Shown: in pieces, positions 60,201 through 64,000 of the stretch
How the letters are laid out: the number at the start of each line of letters is the position of its first letter
Position numbering within the stretch: position 1 is the stretch's first letter
Origin: Marisa cornuarietis
Taxonomy: Eukaryota > Mollusca > Gastropoda > Architaenioglossa > Ampullariidae
Reading direction: 5' to 3'
DNA: 64,000 nucleotides
NCBI GenBank assembly: GCA_004794655.1
Contig: SMMW01000521.1
Location: forward strand, 5,252,501 to 5,316,500
Made by a program: the position numbers and the translations under genes
Notes under the pieces: model-generated
Seen by the model: the letters and a program-made list of their open reading frames with translations, nothing else
Database searches by the model: none
Told to the model about the DNA's origin: nothing

Positions 60201-61106
60201 TATCTAATCTTGGTTGATCAAACAATCAGGAAGGTTAGACTGAAGTATATTGTTATGAAGCACATATGATTTTCATTGGTTCCACATTAAACTTTCACAT
60301 TTTTCTCTGCAGCGTTGAATGTAACATTGATAAACAATAACTCCTAGCCTGCGCTAAATTAAATGTTCATATAAAGTAGAATATAACCTTTCTAGTTAAA
60401 TGTGTGAGGCAGAAGGTATAATTTGATCTTTGCTCCAACAAGTGCAATGTTCAGAAATCAGACTCAATTCCTGTAATAATTGGTGAAATGACATGTATTC
60501 ACTAAAGCAAAACAAGCTTTTGAACTGAAGATCATTAAGCTTTATACTTTCTGTAAATGCAGTATTGTTTTTTTCATTAGTACATGAATTTTGTGAGGCT
60601 CAACATCTGCAGGGCCCTGTATAGCATGCGTGTACCACTTCAATAATCGGTGAACGTGATGACTGGAAACGAAAGTTTGTTTTTAAAAGTTCGTAAAACG
60701 CTCCAAATTGCGGTTTACTTTACAGATTATACTCTAATGTTAAGCAATACCCTGACATATTCTAAAGGCTACAAACTGTTGAAAACAACTTGAAGTTATA
60801 TTCTTTTTGCAATAATAGCTTCGAAGGCAGCCATTTTGGATCGAAGCAGTCAACAAGGGAATAATTTACCTCTGATTCTCCAAAAAGTTCCTTGAATTCT
60901 TGTAAGCCTGAATGCAAATTGTCAATAAAACAAATTGACGGGTCAGAGGAGTCCACTATATCATCTATACCGTAATGGATTCTTTGTTTTTCTACTCTCG
61001 ATCCTGGACGGCCTGGGAACCGTAGCCGCGCCATTACAGTAAGGTTACGCTCTTGCAATATGGCGCCTAGCGTAAATGTGACATGGCTAAAAGTTCCTTC
61101 GGTCAT
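27943..61106 (-). CDS. KMT2A: histone H3K4 methyltransferase KMT2A/B (MLL1/2, trithorax)
   Basis: A complete gene with 31 coding exons, read from high to low coordinate: 61106-60870, 59381-57152, 56046-55765, 55304-55130, 54597-54550, 54281-53897, 53442-53332, 53027-52917, 52807-52640, 52335-52149, 51937-51824, 51435-51248, 50796-49486, 48903-48793, 48445-48372, 47750-47578, 46204-46122, 45814-45677, 43925-43767, 43068-42948, 42668-42590, 42386-35296, 33486-33256, 32661-32587, 31990-31857, 31580-31426, 30247-30164, 29525-29396, 29065-28970, 28543-28476, 28048-27943. All junctions are GT/AG and all phases agree: 14,655 bases, 4,884 aa. In the nucleus it methylates histone H3 lysine 4 as the catalytic subunit of a COMPASS-like complex and maintains active transcription. 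Domain order, including CXXC, matches KMT2A/B rather than KMT2C/D. An in-frame TAG lies 8 codons before M1; M25 at 61034 has a better start context and matches the vertebrate N terminus, so translation may begin there. Confidence 0.96.
29703..29776. repeat. 23-bp tandem repeat in a KMT2 intron
   Basis: Two full copies and a partial copy of cagtatctagtgcattacag plus gaa, followed by a scrambled remnant, between exons 27 and 28. Confidence 0.9.
31426..33486 (-). other. KMT2A: KMT2 exons 23-26: FYRC domain and WIN motif
   Basis: Exon 23 has [17 protein letters not shown]; exon 24 [13 protein letters not shown]; exon 25 [20 protein letters not shown]. These form FYRC. Exon 26 has [11 protein letters not shown] followed by [15 protein letters not shown] is the WDR5-interacting (WIN) motif position, with the essential Ala-Arg pair kept. 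Its form is closer to the GCARSE of KMT2C/D than to human KMT2A GSARAE. Confidence 0.9.
33484..33582. repeat. 46-bp duplication of the exon 23 acceptor region
   Basis: Two copies of cacatacagcaacac, then acacttctatactcttcct, are spaced about 46 bp apart. The first overlaps the 3' splice site of KMT2 exon 23; the second keeps an AG at the equivalent place. Confidence 0.85.
33583..35295 (-). other. KMT2 intron 22
   Basis: 1.8-kb intron downstream of the giant exon. I see no mobile element, conserved motif or nested gene. Confidence 0.6.
35296..42386 (-). other. KMT2A: KMT2 exon 22: 7.1-kb FYRN-FYRC linker exon
   Basis: 7,091 bases without a stop, residues about 2162-4525. Only the first 30 or so residues belong to FYRN. 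The rest is Ser/Thr/Gln-rich and predicted disordered by composition. It contains a C2HC zinc finger at 38869-38807, acidic patches flanking it, a Thr/Ser tandem stretch at about 37870-37690, and a basic C-terminal segment ([16 protein letters not shown]). The vertebrate counterpart is also encoded largely by one large exon but is shorter. Confidence 0.93.
42590..43068 (-). other. KMT2A: KMT2 exons 20-21: FYRN domain, first part
   Basis: Exon 20 ends with [11 protein letters not shown]; exon 21 continues [17 protein letters not shown]; exon 22 starts with [19 protein letters not shown]. Together they form the FYRN domain (about residues 2124-2186), which pairs with FYRC to hold the N- and C-terminal parts of KMT2A/B together. 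Confidence 0.92.
43767..46204 (-). other. KMT2A: KMT2 exons 17-19: extended PHD (ePHD)
   Basis: Exon 17 ends [13 protein letters not shown], exon 18 has [26 protein letters not shown] and [12 protein letters not shown], and exon 19 has [32 protein letters not shown] and FCSEHK. This is the full zinc-ligand set of the KMT2-type extended PHD, at about residues 1980-2090. The intron between exons 18 and 19 holds a LINE copy. Confidence 0.93.
44484..45662 (-). mobile_element. CR1/L2-like LINE copy in KMT2 intron
   Basis: On the minus strand: [20 protein letters not shown], then [48 protein letters not shown] and [10 protein letters not shown] followed by a stop. This is the RT and C-terminal region of a CR1/L2-type element. 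One in-frame TAG just before FFADD inactivates it; the 267 codons after the next ATG are open. The 3' end is a (CAT)n tail near 44508-44484, typical of the group. It is 5'-truncated at about 45660, only some 15 bases from the exon 18 donor. Confidence 0.9.
47578..50796 (-). other. KMT2A: KMT2 exons 13-16: split bromodomain with long insertion
   Basis: Exon 13 (50796-49486, 437 codons) begins [14 protein letters not shown], continues as a Ser/Glu/Asp-rich disordered stretch, and ends with [17 protein letters not shown]. Exon 14 gives [15 protein letters not shown], exon 15 [11 protein letters not shown], and exon 16 [18 protein letters not shown]. These correspond to the atypical KMT2A bromodomain, which packs against PHD3. 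The linker before it is several hundred residues longer than in human KMT2A. Confidence 0.9.
51248..53442 (-). other. KMT2A: KMT2 exons 7-12: PHD1, PHD2 and PHD3
   Basis: Exon 8 starts with EDYDIETTW and leads into [13 protein letters not shown], the first zinc ligands of PHD1. Exon 9 continues with [12 protein letters not shown] and then CHVCG of PHD2. Exon 10 carries [10 protein letters not shown] and [14 protein letters not shown]. Exons 10-12 form PHD3 with [30 protein letters not shown] and [10 protein letters not shown]3 in vertebrates reads H3K4me2/3 and binds the Cyp33 RRM; the Trp of CDSWVH is retained. Approximate residues are 1183-1370. Confidence 0.93.
53897..56046 (-). other. KMT2A: KMT2 exons 3-6: RD-type conserved block and CXXC domain
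   Basis: Exon 3 (56046-55765) carries [12 protein letters not shown] and [15 protein letters not shown], the block preceding the CXXC in vertebrates. Exons 4-6 build the CXXC zinc domain, which binds unmethylated CpG: C957, C960, C963, C968, C971, C974, then C990 and C995. Exon 5 (54597-54550) is a 48-base microexon holding the DNA-contacting KFGG loop. The rest of exon 6 is an acidic linker without known domain. Confidence 0.92.
57152..59381 (-). other. KMT2A: KMT2 exon 2: AT-hook region
   Basis: 2,230 bases, residues about 80-822, basic and mostly disordered. Three AT-hook-like motifs are visible, [15 protein letters not shown] and RGRGRPPSK, matching the three of vertebrate KMT2A, which bind the minor groove of AT-rich DNA. 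Downstream [15 protein letters not shown] resembles a conserved KMT2A/B segment, and a basic [18 protein letters not shown] stretch closes the exon. Confidence 0.88.
60870..61106 (-). other. KMT2A: KMT2 exon 1: menin-binding motif and first half of LEDGF motif
   Basis: 79 codons. Residues 25-38, [14 protein letters not shown], align with the vertebrate KMT2A start, where the R-x-R-F-P-x-R-P motif binds menin. The exon ends at [12 protein letters not shown]; exon 2 continues [14 protein letters not shown]. Together they reproduce the KMT2A segment that binds the LEDGF IBD (acidic residues with F-x-G-F). Intron 1 falls exactly between the two halves. Confidence 0.9.
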
Positions 61107-61320
61107 CAGACGGTAGCTAAAAAGCTCAATCTACATGCTTCTGGTTGCGAATGAAAATAGAGCGAGTAGAATGGAATGTACGCGCAACGTTCGCTTTTCG
61201 CTGATTTAGTTTTATCGCAAGAAATGTCATCTCGGTATTTGCTTATACACGTTCTGGGCTACTGGCTCGCCCAATAAGTGCCTGACTAGCGCGCGCCAAA
61301 GTTGATAGAGCTGAATGAGG
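61107..61320 (-). promoter_or_regulatory. KMT2A: KMT2 5' UTR and promoter-proximal region
   Basis: CpG is enriched relative to the flanks. An inverted CCAAT box lies at 61271-61275, and a TTTGGCGCGC word (E2F-like) at 61300-61291 on the gene strand. No TATA box is evident. The transcription start is not determined; the assignment rests on position and motif words. Confidence 0.4.
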
Positions 61321-62929
61321 AAACGTAAATTCATAAGCAATCTAACCACGGAGTGTCATCTTTATGATGATATCATATAGTTAAGAAGTCCAAGTCTTTT
61401 GTTATAGCTGACTATTCACCGAGCACAAGACTGTAAGATGTTTATACACAATGCAATCGATGATGCACAAAGTGTGGTAAATATGGGGGTGGGGGGGGCG
61501 GGGCAGAGGCCGATATCTTTCTCAAAGTTTTATGGTATCGCGAATTTCGTAAAATAAAGCAAACCACAAATCCATTCAGGAATAATCAGGAACAGTTCTT
61601 TCATCTTGATAGCGAAGAATTACTTTTCCCAGATATGCATTTAATGCTCGAATTAGACAAACATAATAAAGAATACTGATCGAGTACGTGTTATATGTAC
61701 TTCACTAGAGCCCGTTTTCAATGGCATACTACTTCATACGTGATCCTGAAAAACACTGCCATTTTTATAAATGTTTAATTTAGTTTGATTCAGTTTATTT
61801 GTCCTGGTTCTTGATAAATGCAAAATGAAGAAAACCTGCAAACTGTTAATTATTGGCTGATTTGTACGTGTGGTACACACATATATAGATATCTTTCTCA
61901 TAAACAGCTGAGTTACACTACAATAAAATTATCAGTACATATACATATTATTGTCAAAGGGTGTATAGAATGAAAAAATGTTACACCTAATGGCTGGGCC
62001 AAAAGGAAAAACATATCTCACAAGAAGACTAATTGTTGTATATATATATATATAATGTCATTTCAGCAATATATGTCTTGTAAACTTTTTTATCTTCATG
62101 TTTGCTCCAAAAAATGCACCAAACCACTGTTTTTTTTCCTGCATCAGTGGAGTTGGACAACAGGCACGCTACAGGTTACATCCATAATGGAGATAATTCT
62201 GAACATAAATGGAAGACTGATCAGCCCTACAGTAATAAATAGCATAAACACTGGCATGAAGATATCAAGCTTAGACAAGATGCACAAGTCAAAATGAAGG
62301 CAAACAAGTCCCATTCACTACTGTAAAAAAAACATTTTTTCAATATTAATAGTTGTAATATGAAAAAAGTCATATAGATGTGCTATGAAAAAATATATAT
62401 TTGTGTGTATTTATATTTATATATATATATAATATGTTTAGTTTAGGCTAGGTTTTGTTTATTCACCTTTAAAAAAAATTAAGTGAAAAAAAGACCTGAT
62501 CACAGATCAAGCTGTGACTGTTAAATGATTTTTCTACAAATGGGAGATATTGGCCTCTGGGTAACTGACACATGGATGACAGCTACTACTTACCACCCAC
62601 ATAAACATCGCCTTGAAGGGGTACATTTGTACAACACTTAAAATCTCAACATGGAGCCCAAAAGCCCCCAACCCTGCTCTTCTCTGAACTAAAGGCAAGG
62701 TTTGAATCAAAGTACAACAAAGAATTAGAGTAAATAATAGGATTTGTAAAAGGCATTTTCCAGTGTGTGGATACAAGTTCACTGTGCTGCACACGAAAGA
62801 CCACAAATGAACTGACAGTCAACCATACAACAGACATAAGCGTCAGCAAATAGAAAACACTGTGAATAACACTATAAAAACAGACAGCACTATCAAAAAA
62901 AATGTATGGATGAAGAATTAAGGAGTGAG
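61321..62929. other. no gene seen
   Basis: AT-rich intergenic sequence with TA runs (62040-62054, 62417-62430). The short ORFs lack recognisable features. Confidence 0.55.
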
Positions 62930-63490
62930 TGGAACTAAATCTTGATTATGCAAGATATTTCTTAAATAAATGTGTTTTGAGGTCGGATTTGAAGGCTTCA
63001 AATGTAGACATGCAGTTCGAAGAGAAAGGGAAAGAGAATTCCAAACAGCGGACCGAAGAAACCAATGAGTGTTAAGGAATCAGTAGCTCACATAGATATG
63101 TTGGGGTAGCGCCGTAAAGACAACAGCAGCACAGAGTGACGATCATGGAATCAATGTGAGTTTTCACTGGCAGCTAGTGAAACTTGAAGAGGAGGGCCTA
63201 ATATAGTCCGCTTTTCGCCTTGAGAAGACAATGCAGGAAGCATCATTTTCCGCTCTTTTGAAGATTGTCCAGTAACAGGATAGGTAGATCAATGACTAGA
63301 GAGGGTGGCACACAATTCATTTTATTTCCAGAGGCTATTGGAAGGACTTCAGTTAGACTGCCATTAATTTTCTGTTTATTGATGGACAACCCCGCTTTCA
63401 CGGAGTCTGCTGTGTGGTGACGCAGATCTGCTTTAGCTGAGAAATGCTAACAATTATATATCATCCGCATACTTATAATACTAAGGTTGC
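62930..63490 (-). mobile_element. heavily decayed LINE fragment
   Basis: The minus strand reads FKSDLKTHLFKKYLA then stop at about 62990-62940, the typical C terminus of CR1/L2-like reverse transcriptases. YADDI appears at about 63465, the catalytic box, with broken frames in between. Spacing fits a 5'-truncated, internally shortened element on the minus strand. Confidence 0.65.
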
Positions 63491-64000
63491 ACACGCTGCT
63501 GGCTCGATCTTTACTTGCAATGCCCTGTCTGTCGTCACTTCCCCACTATACCTCCAACCACTTGAGAGAGCTACAAAAAGCTCTCCCTGGTGACACGGGT
63601 ACCAAGCGCTGTCCCAGCCCAGGGATGTCAGGTAGCTTCTTTGATCACTGCCTGTTCACTTGACTACACTGTTACACAGCACACGGTGGTACGTGCCGGG
63701 ATGAGCAATGTTCTGTACAGCCCCTGAATGAACACCACCCTGTACAACTTGCGGACTGGTTACTTGGGTGAGCGCTGGCGAATGCACAGACGTTTTCCTC
63801 TCCTTTGAGACCTCCTGCCGACTATTAGTGTCAAACTTCTATACCTTTGCCAGGTAGTCCAAGTTCTGATCGAGTTAATCACTGTGCAACTGTCCCTACG
63901 CTTACTGCCGATGATCCTTTGTTATGTCATAATATTACACTGAAATATTCATGTGCGTTTGTGTGTAGGGGAGGCATAGTAAATTTACTTTATTCGCTAG
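63491..64000. other. no gene seen
   Basis: Mixed sequence up to the window edge. It may include further decayed repeat sequence belonging to the LINE next to it, but no signature is clear. Confidence 0.45.

Overview
This is a eukaryotic nuclear window, most likely from a mollusc (inference). The evidence is intron-split genes with GT/AG junctions, long simple-sequence and minisatellite arrays, tRNA-derived SINEs, degraded non-LTR retrotransposons, and a lophotrochozoan-looking orthologue of the histone methyltransferase KMT2A/KMT2B (MLL1/MLL2, trithorax). I saw no bacterial, viral or CRISPR features.

Layout. Positions 1-18,200 hold no gene I can support. They are dominated by tandem arrays (units of 36, 50, about 60, 41, 43, 24 and 38 bp), dinucleotide and trinucleotide microsatellites, one tRNA-derived SINE (17.3 kb) and two LINE fragments in opposite orientation (17.5-18.0 kb). 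Positions 18,313-22,226 (minus strand) encode a three-exon TRIM-type E3 ubiquitin ligase of 726 aa: RING, B-box, coiled coil, then an NHL-like propeller. Its first intron carries microsatellites and a MITE-like inverted repeat; its last intron carries a tandem repeat that contains the splice donor. Positions 22.2-25.9 kb are mostly non-coding, with one weak secreted-protein ORF and a second SINE. Positions 27,943-61,106 (minus strand) are one complete gene, KMT2A/B, which I resolved into 31 coding exons with consistent phases: 14,655 coding bases, 4,884 aa, about 900 aa longer than human KMT2A. Upstream (61.1-64 kb) are the promoter-proximal region, AT-rich DNA and another decayed LINE.

The KMT2 protein keeps, in order, a menin-binding motif, an LEDGF/IBD-binding-type motif, three AT-hooks, a CXXC domain, PHD1-3, a bromodomain, an extended PHD (ePHD), FYRN, FYRC, a WIN motif, SET and post-SET. 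Almost half of the protein is one 7.1-kb exon linking FYRN to FYRC. That exon contains a C2HC zinc finger I do not know from vertebrate KMT2A. A 437-aa exon separates PHD3 from most of the bromodomain.

The two genes share a strand but show no functional link. The most unusual items are the added finger and large linkers of KMT2, the TRIM splice donor embedded in a tandem repeat with two identical decoy donors, and the 50-bp satellite whose minus strand is open in all three frames. I found nothing here that amounts to a wholly new biological system.
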